Source: Anodontia alba
Taxonomy: Eukaryota; Mollusca; Bivalvia; Lucinida; Lucinidae
Assembly (NCBI GenBank): GCA_964016985.1
Contig: OZ024826.1
Coordinates: 69,160,768-69,224,767, forward strand
DNA length: 64,000 nt
Reading direction: 5' to 3'
Made by a program: the position numbers and the translations under genes. The notes under the pieces are model-generated. The model saw only the letters and a list, made by a program, of their open reading frames with translations, was not told the origin of the DNA and ran no database searches. Positions 42,149 through 54,978 of the stretch are shown piece by piece (the stretch's first letter is position 1; the number at the start of each line of letters is the position of its first letter).

Positions 42149-43071
42149 AGGCTTTCAAGTGCCCTCCAGGGAAAAAGTAGATATATTAAGTAGGGCTAAA
42201 AATTTTGAAAAAGTAGGGCAAAAGTAGGCATTTCAATCATGCAAAGTAGGGATTGTAAGGACGCTCTGAGTATTTTCAGCTCGGGGGTAGGGGGTAACTT
42301 CCTATATATGACATAGTATGGATGTGCATGCTGAATGGCCCCCTTTTTTAGTGCTGCCAGGTATATGATTAGCCCCCTTTTTTCAACAAAAAGTATATGA
42401 CTGACCCGATTTTTCTTGATTCGTATGTGAAAAGCCCCACTTTTCTTACATCCCGATAAATGCGTATATTTTTTCGCTCAGAGATTTGTCGAGGCTGCTT
42501 GTTCTCTTGGTATTCAATGAACTGACTGCTATATTTGTCTAACTACCAGCAATAAATGGGTATAAAAATCAAAGGGCCATATATGAATAAGTCAACATTT
42601 CGGACGATCAAGTAATTGAATGGGTCCATTTTTTCAAAGGTCAGGTAAATGAATGGGGTAGGTGTCGATATACTGGCTTGCACACCCATACCTAATTTAC
42701 CCTAAGTTACCCCTTCCCCCCATCCACCGAGGTTTTCAGACATAGAAAAAGATATAATAAGGAACAGTGCCTTCTCTGAACAAAAACACTGCATTCCCAT
42801 GGAAAGCAAATGCCAAATTAAATCTTCCAAAAGAGGAGTACAACTGAAGTAAAAATATTTTATAAACTTTTGTATCGCGGCGTCTCAGATTAAGTTAATA
42901 TCGGATTTTCACAATTTCCAAGCAAGCGAGGAAAAAAAAAATATACAAGTTTTGGTCACATCAAACATTTTTGGACTAAAAATTAGAGTATCAAAAGGGC
43001 ATTTTCAGAAAAAAGTAGGGAAAAGTTGGAGCACAAAAAAGTAGAGGAAAGTAGGGCCCGCTTGAAAGCCT
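42149..43071. mobile_element. Possible non-autonomous DNA transposon with short terminal repeats
   Basis: AGGCTTTCAAGTGCCCTCC at the left is partly complementary to GGGCCCGCTTGAAAGCCT at the right. Inside, AAAGTAGGG and AAAAGTTGGAG motifs repeat near both ends. TGCAAA lies on both flanks but is not a clean duplication. CAGG/CCTA ends would suit a hAT relative. Confidence 0.45.
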
Positions 43072-43410
43072 ATGCAAAGTCCAAATATATTTGGTAAAAT
43101 TGTTATGGTATAATTATAATTAAAATAAAATGTTTAAAAAATCCCTACCTATTCTACCTGTCTTTCTCTAAATACCCTAAACACATTCTTTATTTGGCTT
43201 TATCACCCACAAATTCAGTGTTGTCAGTTCAGATTCTAATAATGCAGAGATCTAACTGAATTTGATTTCAGATCACGCTTGACTTCTGAATTCACTGCAT
43301 GAATTGCGATATACGTATAACGTCCCAAGTCAACAATATTTCAGTAGTTTAGAGACATTGCCTCCAAATTTGTGGGACTTTTACCCAACCCGATCACATG
43401 AATTCAGGTC

Positions 43411-43642
43411 CTAGCTAGTTTCTAGTAGCTCTGCCATGGAGGCTTTAGGAAGCCCATCTATTTCGCAGGCCCCGAAGGGTGGGGGCCGTGCTTTCTGAAT
43501 ACCGAGAACTAGTGTATGCCGGTGACAGATACAAAGATAATACACTATTGTTCGCTTACCTGAAATCCATTTTACTGCTTCAGGAATTTTCCTAAAGATT
43601 TTTGACCGTTTGTGCATTTTTGTCTTTGTTTCTTTTTGGTCT
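43411..43642 (-). other. Candidate short exon with strong splice donor
   Basis: The minus strand reads ATG CAC AAA CGG ... (MHKRSKIFRKIPEAVKWIS) and reaches ATTTCAG|GTAAGC, a near-consensus donor at about 43560. The frame stays open past the donor but loses protein-like character. About 250 bp upstream (43890-43945) are a CRE and a YY1-like motif. I do not recognise the protein. Confidence 0.22.
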
Positions 43643-43887
43643 TGTTTTTTTTTTCTTTTTTTTGCGAGTCTACACCTTATGAAAAGCAAAAACATAAACA
43701 TAACAACAGTTTACAAACCGATCGAACAAACACATTAATGTGTCGAAGTTTTTTCAGGTTATCATGTAAAAAAAAGCGTAAAGTCTATGTGTTACCTGAA
43801 ATTCTACATAAATGTGTATCTTATGCACAAAACGAATCATGCTTAGCTTGTAAATAGACGGATAATGAAGAGAAATAAAATTCGAAG

Positions 43888-43990
43888 TGGAGACAAAATT
43901 CAAAATGGCCGCAACCACAAATTTTGTAGGCTGACGTCATAAGTCTCGTGATTTACCATCTCGCAATTGGAATACTTGGCGTTATTGGCT
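43888..43990. promoter_or_regulatory. Candidate promoter (YY1-like motif, CRE, CCAAT)
   Basis: AAAATGGCCGCAACC, TGACGTCATAAG (CRE core) and ATTGGCTG (inverted CCAAT) fall within about 100 bp of relatively GC-rich DNA. This suits a TATA-less housekeeping promoter, but transcription direction and target gene are unknown. Confidence 0.3.
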
Positions 43991-44389
43991 GTTTTGTTGT
44001 TATTACTGGCACGGTCACTGTGTCAATAGCCTGTGCTAAATCACGGACTGCTTACTGTTTTTCAGGATAAGCACCGAACCACCCAAGCGTTTGTTAGACC
44101 AGTACATTTTTGGTCACATAGTTAGTCTATAGTAGTGCATCTGCATGCAAAACCGCTTTGCAGTTCTGGTTGGACGCAATTATAATTACAAATATCTAGG
44201 ATTCTAAGTCTTATTCGATAATGACTGCATAGAATTCCTTGATATAATGTCTATCCAATATTCTAACCAAAGGTTGTCATTTGATAATCTGTTCTCATTA
44301 ATTTGACACATCTCTGATGCTCTGTGAGTCAAAACTAATTGTCCTGGAACTAGTGACTGTTATTCCGTCACTAATAATCCAGCAATTGA

Positions 44390-45545
44390 TTGGTAACTTC
44401 TATGACCAGTGACTGGTACCCGGTGATCGTTGCCTGGTGATTAGATGCCCGGTAATTAATGCTCGGTAGTAATTTTTTACCAATGACTGGTCTGACCGGT
44501 GACCGGTGACCAGTTAACTGGTGCTTTGTGGACTTAGACTTTATTGAGTGCCTATATCACCCATAAACACACCACCCAGATAAATGACTGGTGACCGGTG
44601 TGGCCAGTGACCAGTGTGACCAGTGATCATTCACCGGTCATGACTGGTCAAAGATGGACTTAGACTTATTGAGCGCCTAAAGCACTCGTAAGATGCCACC
44701 CAGATGGGTCCTACCAGGGGCAGCAGAGCCTTGAGGGGTGGTGTCCCATCAGTAAAGAATTGTCATATAACCTGAAGGTTGACAAATTCTTTACTAATCA
44801 GCTTCTCCACCATAGAAATCTTCAGCCATATCTTCATAGTCTGTAAGGTAGATGGATGGATGCCCAGACAGTGGTGGACAGACTTTATTGAGTACCTATA
44901 GCACCCATAAAGACGCCACCCAGATGGGTCCTACCCCTGGCAGCAGGGCCTTGTGGGGTGGTGTCCCATCAGTAAGAACTGGCGTATAACTGAAGGCTGA
45001 CAAGTTCTTACTAATCAGCTTCTTCACCATAGAAATCTTCTGTTAGATACCAATATTAGTCCAGTTATTTCAGATCTTGTCGATAAATAACCTGGAACAA
45101 ACAGAATAAGTAAAATACCTGAATCGTTATGCACGAATTCCGGAATGAAACACGAGAATTGTGCCAATAAATACGAGTCGCGAAAATGCATGATGCAAAA
45201 TGACAATCAATAATAACAAAGTATTGAAAATTGATTTAATGAAAGTAATAAGATTTTCTGTGAAAGGAATGAGAAAGGAACAAAAGAAAACAGGAACTAA
45301 GAAAATAGACCGGAGAAAAAGAAAGAAATTTAGATTTTTAATCACCCGGTAAAAAATCCTGTTTATTTTCTTTGTTCCACAGAAAAGAAACTGACACGTG
45401 ATCAAAAGAGCAGGAAGAGTGACTGCCTAAGGGGCCTTCTGGATTAAGACTCTTTAAGACGACTGAACAGTCATTTTTTCTGTGGAAGGTTTGAAAACAG
45501 AAAAGAATAGCACATTACCTATAGGTTAATGTATTGTGGAGTTAA
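44390..45545 (-). mobile_element. Remnant of a second DIRS element (5' end and start of ORF1)
   Basis: 45376-45540 is a diverged copy of the DIRS inverted repeat (CACAGAAAAGAAACTGACAC, GGCCTTCTGGATTAAGACT, AGCACATTACCTATAGGTTA). 44400-44680 has GACTGGT/GACCGGTGACC repeats matching the Ser-Gln minisatellite of ORF1. 44690-44750 and 44920-44970 match the CCAC.CAGATGGGTCCTACC segment next to it at 25048. Parts are duplicated in tandem (three degenerate copies of GACTTTATTGAG...). No coding frame survives. Confidence 0.75.
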
Positions 45546-46435
45546 AATTAATGTTATGTCATTGCCTTGTTTTGATTAACATTCTTAATTCAGGACTGTT
45601 GTCCACCTTTTGATTATACAAAAGTAATGGCAAGCCTGATAATATTTGTGAAAACTGGGCTTCTGAAATTATCAGAGCTTCTCATGACAATGGCCTGTGT
45701 GCATGCTTGTGTGCTAAGGTTTATTATTCTGTAAGGCCTTAAGTGATGAATCTGGTTTTGCTGTACATGACAGACTATCATCTAGATGCGGACATTAACT
45801 TTTCTTCACTGTTCAATAATTTTTTGCTCACTTTATACATTTAGCTCTTCATGGTCTAAAAAGACTAAACTTGTATCTGAGGGTTACATTTGGATCTGGA
45901 GAGGTTAGAGTCATGGAACTTATACCATATTTACATTTGTATTTAAGCATCTAAAAGCAGACATCAGTATTTGACACTGAGCCTCTCTATAAGGATTCCC
46001 CTTTTCTCGGAATGTACCTTTACTAGCTAGTATTAAGTACTGTGGTGGCAATAAAACATCTCGCGGTACTTCATCATGGTGTATTTTATACTTTCTGGTC
46101 CTTTGGAATCAATGTGTCTATTTTGAATAGTTTGAAAATAGAATATCCCTCAAACTGGTACTAAGAGGCATGAGCAGCATTAAACATTACATTTCTGTTC
46201 ATGAACAGATTCAATAAAATCTGGTCTGCTGTTTTCCTTTTCTTAAATGTGTTCTTTGCTTTCAAAGAATCACCTTTTCTTAAAATTTGTCTATCATTAA
46301 GAAGAACTGTAGACCTTGCCAAAATTCAACAAATCTTATTATTTACCAGGTTTCCATCATTTAGAGGAAACCAACTTTTACTGTGGGTTATTTAAGAAGG
46401 TTTTGTAAGATGTATATGTAAGAGGTGAGACACAC
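45546..46435. other. Probable intron 3' of the GLB1-like exon
   Basis: Unique-looking AT-rich DNA with no further exon recognised. I searched by eye for the next GLB1 exon (a VPWN-type start on the minus strand) and did not find it. Confidence 0.4.
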
Positions 46436-46596
46436 GTTTGTATAGCATTGAGTCCTGCAGCTGCCATCTTCTTTAGCCTGTCATCCCAGTACTGGTAAGG
46501 AACCCTGCTGTAGTGTATACTTCCTGAAATGTAGCGGAATGGCTTGCCATCTCGAACAAATGTGTTGTGCATGTAGTCTATTCCAAATGACCTTTC
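46436..46596 (-). CDS. GLB1: Beta-galactosidase (GLB1-like, GH35) internal exon
   Basis: A 161-bp exon encodes [20 protein letters not shown], then [20 protein letters not shown] and [14 protein letters not shown]. This is a near-textbook match to the N-terminal part of animal lysosomal beta-galactosidases, where SGSIHYxR and NAIQTYxPWN mark the start of the GH35 barrel. It is bounded by TTCTTTTGCCAG| (acceptor, 46597) and AC|GTGTGT (donor, 46435). The exon begins in phase 0 and ends after the second base of a Thr codon. To my knowledge human GLB1 exon 2 also starts in phase 0 and ends at c.245 within Thr82, the same position. The enzyme removes terminal beta-galactose in lysosomes. Neighbouring exons are not visible; GLB1 versus a GLB1L-type paralogue cannot be settled from one exon. 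Confidence 0.85.
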
Positions 46597-47763
46597 CTGG
46601 CAAAAGAATAAGCAGGTAGTAACTACAACAACATAACAGCTCTATAAACTAGAATTTTTTTCTACAAAACATAGATGTCTCCCCCCTTTTTGGTGTCATA
46701 TTGTATTGTACATTCAGCAAACATTTATATTAACTAATGAGATTCCAAGGGAAATAACTCAAAAAGTATAAATACAAGAGTTATGGTCCTTGTACTTTGC
46801 ATGTCCTCTCATGTTGATTGATATTCATATAAAGTTTCGTGAAGATATCTTGAACGGTTTTCAAGTTACAGAGTGGACACGTTTTTATGATGGACAAAGT
46901 TTCAAGGGAAATAATTCAAAAATTATAAATGCAAGAGTTATGGTTCTTGTGCTCTGCACATCGTCTAATGTTGATTGATATTTACATGAAGTTTCTTGAA
47001 GATATCTTGAACAGGTTTCAACTTGCAGAGCGGAAACGATTTTGTGACAAAGTTCCAAGGGAAATAATTCAAAAAGTATAAATGCAAGAGTTATGGTTCT
47101 TGTGCTCTGCAAATCGTCTAACGTTGACTGATATTTACATGAAGTTTCTTGAAGATATCTTGAACAGGTTTCAAGTTACAGAGCAGACACGATTTTGTGA
47201 TGGACAAAGTTCCAAGGGAAATAACTCAAAAAGTATAAATGCAAGAGTTATGGTTCTTGCACTCTGTATGCTGCCTAATGTTGATTGATATTTATATGAA
47301 GTTTCATGAAGATAGCTCGAACAGTTTTCAAGTTATAGAGCAGACACGATTTTGTGACACAGTCCCAAGGAAATAACTCGAAAAGTATAAATGCAAGAGT
47401 TATAATTCTTGCACTCTGCACGTTGTCTAATGTTGTTTGATATTTTTATATGAAGTTTAGTGAAGATAGCTTGAATGGTTTTCAAGTTATAGAGCGGACA
47501 CGATTTTGTGACAGAGTCCAAGGGAAATAACTCAAAAAGTATAAATGCAAGAGTTATGGTTCTTGCTCCCTGCACATCGTCTAATGTTGATTGATATTTA
47601 TAGGAAGTTTGGTGAAGATAGCTTGAACGGTTTTCAAGTTATAGAGCGGACACAATTTTGTGACAGAGTCGAAGGGAAATAACTCAAAAAGTAAAAATGC
47701 AAGAGTCATGGTTCTTGTGCTCTGCACGTCATCTAATGTTGATTGATATTTATATGAAGTTTT

Positions 47764-47920
47764 TGCCAAGTTATATTGAGGCATAACATCTGTATTCAAA
47801 ATGGTTGACAGTATTGATAAGAAGATGGTGTAGCATTGAAAGAACTTAACTCTCTTGAAAAAGGCTTTAATCAGCCGAAACGTTGAGATTTAATTGTGAA
47901 ATAAACTGTGTAAAAATATT
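47764..47920 (+). mobile_element. Short retroelement-like insert with degenerate hammerhead-like motif, copy 1
   Basis: Inserted inside a repeat unit between GAAGTTT and CGTGAAGAT. It contains CTCTTGAAAAAGGCTTTAAT and CAGCCGAAACGTTGAG: a GGCT...AGCC stem flanked by TTGAAAA and CGAAACG. The arrangement resembles the CTGA.GA-stem-GAAAC core of hammerhead motifs seen in Penelope-like elements, but the conserved CTGATGA is altered. An inverted second copy lies at 50785-50919. Confidence 0.5.
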
Positions 47921-47989
47921 CGTGAAGATAGCTTGAATGGTTTTCAAGTTATAGAGCGGATACAATTTTGTGACAGAGTCCAAGAGAAA

Positions 47990-50447
47990 CAAGAGGACCA
48001 TGATGGTCCTATATCGCTCACCTGAGCAAACAGCTTTGCATACTTACTGTTGAAGTTTCAGCCAAGTTCACTACTCTAAGATTTTTGTATAAATTTTATA
48101 GCCCTGCTCCCCAGTGGCCATGTTTTTTTCATGCATCTGAGGCTTGAAGTGAATCGTGAAAGAGGGTCACCAAAGGAACATTTCTGCCAAATTATATTGA
48201 AATTGGTCCAGTGGTTTCTGACAAAAAGATTTTTAAAGTGTTTTAATAGCTATATAGAAAAAATAAGCCCCACACCCTAACGGCCATGTTTTTTGATGAA
48301 TCATGAGAGCTTGAACAAACTTGGTAGAGGGTCACCAAAGGAACATTTCTGCCAAGTTATACTGAAATCAGTTCAGTAGTTTCTGACAAGAAGATTTTTA
48401 AAGTTTTCTATTTAGATATATAAGGAAAATAAGCCCCACCCCTAGCAGCCATGTTTTTTGACGAATCATGATTGCTTGAATAATCTTGGTAGAGGGTCAC
48501 CAAAGCAACATTCCTGCCAAGTAATATTGAAATTGGTCAGGTGGTTTCTGACAAGAAGAATTTTAAAGTTTTCTATACAGATATATACAGAAAATAAGCC
48601 CCGCCCCCTGGCGGCCATGTTTTTTGACGTATCATGAGGGTTTGAACAATCTTAGTAGAAGGTCACCAAAGCAACATTCCTGCCAAGTTACATTGAACTC
48701 GATCGAACCGTTTCTCATGAGAAGATTTTAAAGTTTTCTATATAGATATATAGGGAAAATATGCCCTGCCCCCTAGTGGCCATGTATTTTGACGAATCAT
48801 AATAGCTTGAACAACCTTGGTAGAGGGTCACCAAAGAAACATTCCTGCCATTATATTGAAATCGGTCCACTGGTTTCTGACAAGATGATTTTTAAACTTT
48901 TCCATATAGATATATAGGGAAAATAAGCCCGGCCCCTGGTGGCCATGTTTTTTGACGAATCATGATTACTTTAACAATCTTGGTAGAGGGTTAACAAGGA
49001 AACATTTCTGCCAAGTTATAATGAAATCGGTCCAGTGGTTTCTAAGTTTTTTATATAGATATATAGGGAAAATAAGCCCCGCCCCCTGGCGGCCACGTTT
49101 TTTGAGGAATCATGACGAATTGAACAATCTTGGTAGAGGGTTACAAAAGAAACATTCCTGCAATGTTATATTGAAATCGGTCCAGTGGTTTCTGACAAGA
49201 AGATTTTTAAAGTTTTCTATATAGAGATATAGGGAAAATAAGCCCCGCCTCCTAGAAGCCATGTTTTTTGACAAATCATGACGGCTTGAACAATTTTGGA
49301 AGAGGATCACCAAAGGAAACATTTTTGCCAAGTTATATTGAAATCGGTCCAGTGGTTTCTGACAAGAAGATTTTTAAAGTTTTCTATATAAATATATAGG
49401 GAAAATAAGCCCCGCCCCCTGGCGGCCATGTTTTTGATGAATCATGACTGCTTGAACAATCTTGGTAGATGGTTACAAAAGAAACATTCCTGCTGTGTTA
49501 TATTGAAATTAGTCCAGTGGTTTCTGACAAGAAGATTTTTAAAGTTTTCTATATAGATATATATAGGGAATATAAGCCCTGCCCCCCTGGCGACCATGTT
49601 TTTTGATGAATCCAAATGGCTTATCCAATCTTGGTAGAGGATTACCAAAGGAACAGTTCTGCAAAAGTATATTGAAATTGGTCTAGTGGTTTCTGACAAG
49701 AAGATTTTTAAAGTTTTCTATATAGATATATAGGGAAAATCAGCCCCGCCCCCTGGCGGCCATGTTTTTTGACGAATCCAAATGGCTTGAAAAATCTTGG
49801 TAGAGGGTAACAAAAGAAACATTCCTGCTGTGTTATATTGAAATCGGTCTGGTGTTTTCTGACAAGAAGATTTATAAAGTTTTCTATATAGATATATAGG
49901 GAAAATAAGCCCCGCCCCCTGAACAATCTTGGTAGAGGATCACCAAAGGAACATTTCTGCAAAATTATATTGAAATCGATCCAGTGGTTTCTGACAAGAA
50001 GATTTTTAAAGTTTTCGATATAGACATATAGGGAAAATAAGCCCCGCCCCCTGACGGCGATGTTTTTTGACGAATCTAAATGGCTTGAATAATCTTGGTA
50101 GAGGATCACCGAAGGAACATTTCTGCAAAATTATATTGAAATCAGTCCAGTAGTTTCTGACAAGAAGATTTTTTAAGTTTTTAGTTAAAAAATCTATTTT
50201 TAACTCCTGTGACCTAGATATGCAATGGACCAGAACCATTTGAACAACTCTGAAAGGGGACCAACCAAGGATCATTCCTGTGAAATTTGGTCAAAATCCA
50301 GTCAGTGGTTTAGGAGGAAATGTTGTTAAAAGATTGTGGACGGACGGACAGACGGACGACGACGACGACAACAACGACGCCGATGACGACGACAACGGAC
50401 AGTGGGTGATCACAATAGCTCACCTTGAGCCTTCGGCTCAGGTGAGC
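47990..50447 (+). mobile_element. Pearl-like element, about 166-bp unit, copy 1
   Basis: Head CAAGAGGACCATGATGGTCC, ATCGCTCACCTGAG. About 13 units follow (GCCCCGCCCCCTGGCGGCCA, TTTTTTGACGAATC, AATCTTGGTAGAGGGTCACC, GGTCCAGTGGTTTCTGACA). A GACGGACGGACAGACGGACG-(ACG)n tract precedes CAATAGCTCACCTTGAGC and GCTCAGGTGAGC. It is inserted into the older 155-bp array. Fragments on the minus strand read as repeated LVRNHWTDFNI-type frames, which are repeat artefacts. Confidence 0.88.
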
Positions 50448-50779
50448 AAATAATTCAAAAAGTATAAATCCAAGAGTTGTGGTTCTTGCACTCTGCATGT
50501 GGTCTAATGTTGATTGATATTTATATGAAGTTTCGTGAAGATAGCTTGAATGGTTTTCAAGTTATAGAGCAGACATGATTTTGTGACAGAGCGCAAGGAA
50601 AACAACTCAAATAGTATAAATGCAAAAGTTATGGTTCTTGAGCTCTACACGTTGTCTAATGTTGATTGATATTTATATGAAGTTTCGTGAAGACAGCTTG
50701 AACGGTTTTCAAGTTATAGAGCGGACATGATTTTGTGACAGAGTGCAAGGGAAATAACTCAAAAAGTATAAATGCAAGA

Positions 50780-51250
50780 TATATTTTTGCACAGTTTATT
50801 TCACAATTAAATCCCAACGTTTCGGCTGATTAAAGCCTTTTTCAAGAGAGTTACATTCTTTCAATGCTACACCATCTTCTTATCAATACTGTCAACCATT
50901 TTGAATACAGATGTTATGCACAACGTTGTCACGACGTCACAACATCTGATTACTCTCGCCAAGACGTTGTACTACCATTTGGCACCAAAACTGGAGTAAA
51001 AGTGTTAAGACTTTTTCAACAATCAGACCACTAATTTGATGCAGTTCACAATGAAATAAACCAGTCCTTAGTAAAAAATGAAGAAAAAAAAAGGTAAATA
51101 AATGAATGAAATAAAACAAAACAAAACAAAAAGTAAAAATTAAAGAACCATAGCTGTGAAATTAAAATAATAAAAGATGCCTGCACATCACCTTAAAAAT
51201 TCAGTGTAGTAATACACAATGTACTACTTATACCATAGCCTGTTATAACA
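50780..51250 (-). mobile_element. Inverted copy 2 of the hammerhead-like insert with longer flank
   Basis: 50785-50919 is the reverse complement of 47781-47915 with few differences (for example CCCAACG for CTCAACG on its own strand). It continues to about 51250 in unassigned sequence (CAACGTTGTCACGACGTCACAAC) that copy 1 lacks, so copy 1 is 5'-truncated. That fits a retroelement. Confidence 0.5.
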
Positions 51251-51620
<370 letters not shown>

Positions 51621-51622
51621 AA

Positions 51623-54600
51623 CAAGAGGACCATGATGGTCCTATATCGCTCACCTGACCAAACAGATTTGCATATTTACTGTTGAAGTTTCAGCCAAGT
51701 TCACTGCGCTAGGATTTTTGTATAAACTTTATAGCACTAACCACCCCCACCCCCCTCCACCACACCCCTGGCCATGTTTTTTTTACAAATCTTGACAACC
51801 TGAACTGAATTTTAAAAGAGGGTCACCAAAGGAACATTTCTGCCAAGTTATATTGAAATTGGTCCAGTGGTTTAAAAAGTTTTATATAGCTATAAAGCCC
51901 TACGCCCTAACGGCTATGTTTTTTGACGAATCATGACAGCTTGAACAAACTTGGTAGAGGGTCACCAAAGGAACATTCCTACCAAGTTATATTGAAATCT
52001 GTTCAGTGGTTTCTGACAAGAAGATTTTTAAAGTTTTCTATTTAGATATATAGGGAAAACAAGCCCCACCCCATGGCAGCCATGTTTTTTGACGAATCAT
52101 GATTGCTTGTACAATCTTGATAGAGGTTCACCAAAGCAACATTCCAGCCAAGTAATATTGAAATCAGTCATGGGGTATGTGACAAGAAGAATTTTAAAAT
52201 TTTCTATGCAGATATATATGAAAAATGAGCCCCACCCCCCTGTGGGCCATGGTTTTTGATGTATCATGAAGGCTTGAACAATCTTGGTAGAAGGTCACCA
52301 AAGCAACATTCCTGCCAAGTTACATTGAACTCGGTCCAACTGTTTCTTACGAGAAGATTTTTAAAGTTTTCTATATAGATATATAGGGAAAATAAGCCCC
52401 GCCCCCTAGCGGCCATGATTTTTTATGAATCATGACGGCCTGAACAATCTTTGTAGAGGGTCACCAAAGAAACATTCCTGCCAAGTTGTATTGAAATCGG
52501 TCCATTGGTTTCTGAAAAGAAGATTTTTAAAGTTTTATATATAGATATATAGGGAAAATAAGCCCTGCCCCAGGCAGCCATGTTTTTTGACGAATCATGA
52601 TGAACAATCTTAGTAGAGGGTCACCAAGGAAAAATTTCTGCCAAGTTATAATGAAATCGGTTCAGTGGTTTCTAACAAGAAGAGTTTTAAGGTTTTCTAT
52701 ATAGATATACAAGGAAAATAAGCCCCGACTCCTGGCGGCCATGTTTTTTGACGAATCATGACGGCTTAAACAATCTTGATAGAGGGTTACATAAGAAACA
52801 TTCCTGCAAAGTTACATTGAAATCCGTCAAGTGCTTTCTGAAAAGACCATTAAAATTTTCTATATAGATAAATTATATAGGAAAATAAGCCCCGCCCCCT
52901 AGCGGCCATGTTTTTTGACAAATCATAACAGCTTGAACAATCTTGGTAAAGGGTCACCAAGGAAACATTTCTGCGAAGTTATATTGAAATCAGTCCTGTG
53001 GTTTCTGACGACAAGATTTTTTCAAGTTTTCTATATCGAATTATATTGAAAATAAGCCCCGCACCCCCTAGCGGCCATGTTTTTTGACAAATCATGTCGG
53101 CTTGAACAATCTTGATAGAGGGTCACTAAGGAAACATTTCTACCAAGTTATATTGAAATCGGTCCAGTCGTTTATGACAAGAAGATTTTTAAAGTTTTCT
53201 ATATAGATATATAGGAAAAAATTAACCCCGCCCCCTAGCGGCCATGTTTTTTTAACGAATCATGGCGGCTTGAACAATCTTGCAACAGGATCACCAAAGG
53301 AACATTTCTGCAAAATCATATGGAAATTGGTCCAGTGGTTTCTGACAAGAAGATTTTTAAAGTTTAACATAAAGATATATAAGGAAAATAAGCCCCGCCC
53401 CCCTGGCGGCCATGTTTTTTGACAAATCCAAATGGCTTGAACAATCTTGCAACAGGATCACCAAAGGAACATTTCTGCAAAATCATATGGAAATCGGTCC
53501 AGTGGTTTCTGACAAGAAAATTTTTAAAGTTTTCTATACAGATATACAGTGATAATAAGCCCAGCCCCCTGGCGGCCATTTTTTTTGACAAATCCAAATG
53601 GCTTGAACAATCTTGGTACAGGATCACCAAAGGAACATTTCTGCAAAATTATATGGAAATCGGTCCAGTGGTTTCGGACAAGAAGATTTTTAAAGTTTTC
53701 TATATAGATAATATAGGGAAAATAAGCCCCACCCCCTGGTGGCCATGTTTTTCGACGAATCCAAATGGCTTGAACAATCTTGGTAGAGGATCACCAAAGG
53801 AACATTTTTGCAAAATTATATTGAAATTGGTCCAGTGGTTTCGGACAAGAAGATTTTTAAAAGTTTTCTTTATAGATTATATAGGGAAAATAAGCCCCGC
53901 CCCCTGGCGGCCATGTTTTTTGACGAATCCAAATGTCTTGAATAATCTTGGTAGAGGATCACCAAAGGAACAATTCTGCAAAATTATATTGAAATCGGTC
54001 CAGTGGTTTCGGACAAGAAGATTTTTAAAGTTTTCTATATAGATATATAGGGAAAATAAGCCCGGCCCCCTGGCGGCCATGTTTTTTGACGAATCCAAAT
54101 GGCTTGAACAATCTTGGTAGAGGATCACCAAAGGAACATTTCTGCAAAATTATATTGAAATCGGTCCAGTGGTTTCGGACAAGAAGATTTTTAAAGTTTT
54201 CTATATAGATATATGGGGAAAATAAGCCCCGCCCCTTGGCGGCCATGTTTTTTGATGAATCCAAATGGCTTGAACAATCTTGGTAGAGGATCACCAAAGG
54301 AACATTTCTGCAAAATTATATTGAAATCTGTCCAGTGGTTTCTGACAAGAAGATTTTTAAAGTTTTCTATATAGAAATATAGGGAAAATAAGCCCCGCCC
54401 CCTGGCGGCCATGTTTTTTGACGAATCCGAATGGCTTGAACAATCTTGGTAGAGGATCACCAAAGGAACATTTCTGCAAAATTATATTGAAATCGGTCCA
54501 GTGGTTTCTGACAAGAAGATTTTTTAAGTTTTTAGTTAAAAAATCTATTTTTAGCTCCTGTGTCCTAGATATGCAACTGACCGGAACCATTTGAACAACT

Positions 54601-54791
54601 TTGAAAGAGGACCAACCAAGGATCAATCCTGTGAAGTTTGGTCAAAATCCAATCAGTGGTTTAGGAGGAGATGTTGTTTAAAGATTGTGGACGGACGGAC
54701 GGACGGACATATGGACGACGACGACGACAACGACGACGGACGGTGAGTGATCACAAAAGCTCACCTTGAGCTTTCAGCTCAGGTGAGCTAA
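51623..54791 (+). mobile_element. Pearl-like element, about 166-bp unit, copy 2
   Basis: Same head (CAAGAGGACCATGATGGTCC) and tail (GGACGGACGGACGGAC, (GAC)n, CACAAAAGCTCACCTTGAGC, GCTCAGGTGAGCTAA) as the 47990 copy, with about 18 units. The rightmost units are almost identical to each other at 166-bp spacing, while the left ones are more diverged, so the array is being homogenised or expanded near its right end. A 207-codon plus-strand frame at 53419-54042 is a product of the repeat and has no coding support. Confidence 0.88.
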
Positions 54792-54945
54792 AAATAATAA
54801 TATATATATATGATCATAATAAACTAATAGAACTAATAAATTCATAAATTATCTACCGCCTATATATTTGCAGAAACATAGCTCATAGATAACTCTAACC
54901 AATAAAAAAAATAAATAAATAAATAATTAAAGTAAATCAGAAACA

Positions 54946-54978
<33 letters not shown>

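Noticed and set aside
53419..54042. 207-codon plus-strand open frame
   Set aside because: It is a read-through of the 166-bp tandem repeat (same phrase every unit, with equivalent frames on the other strand). No protein-like motif.
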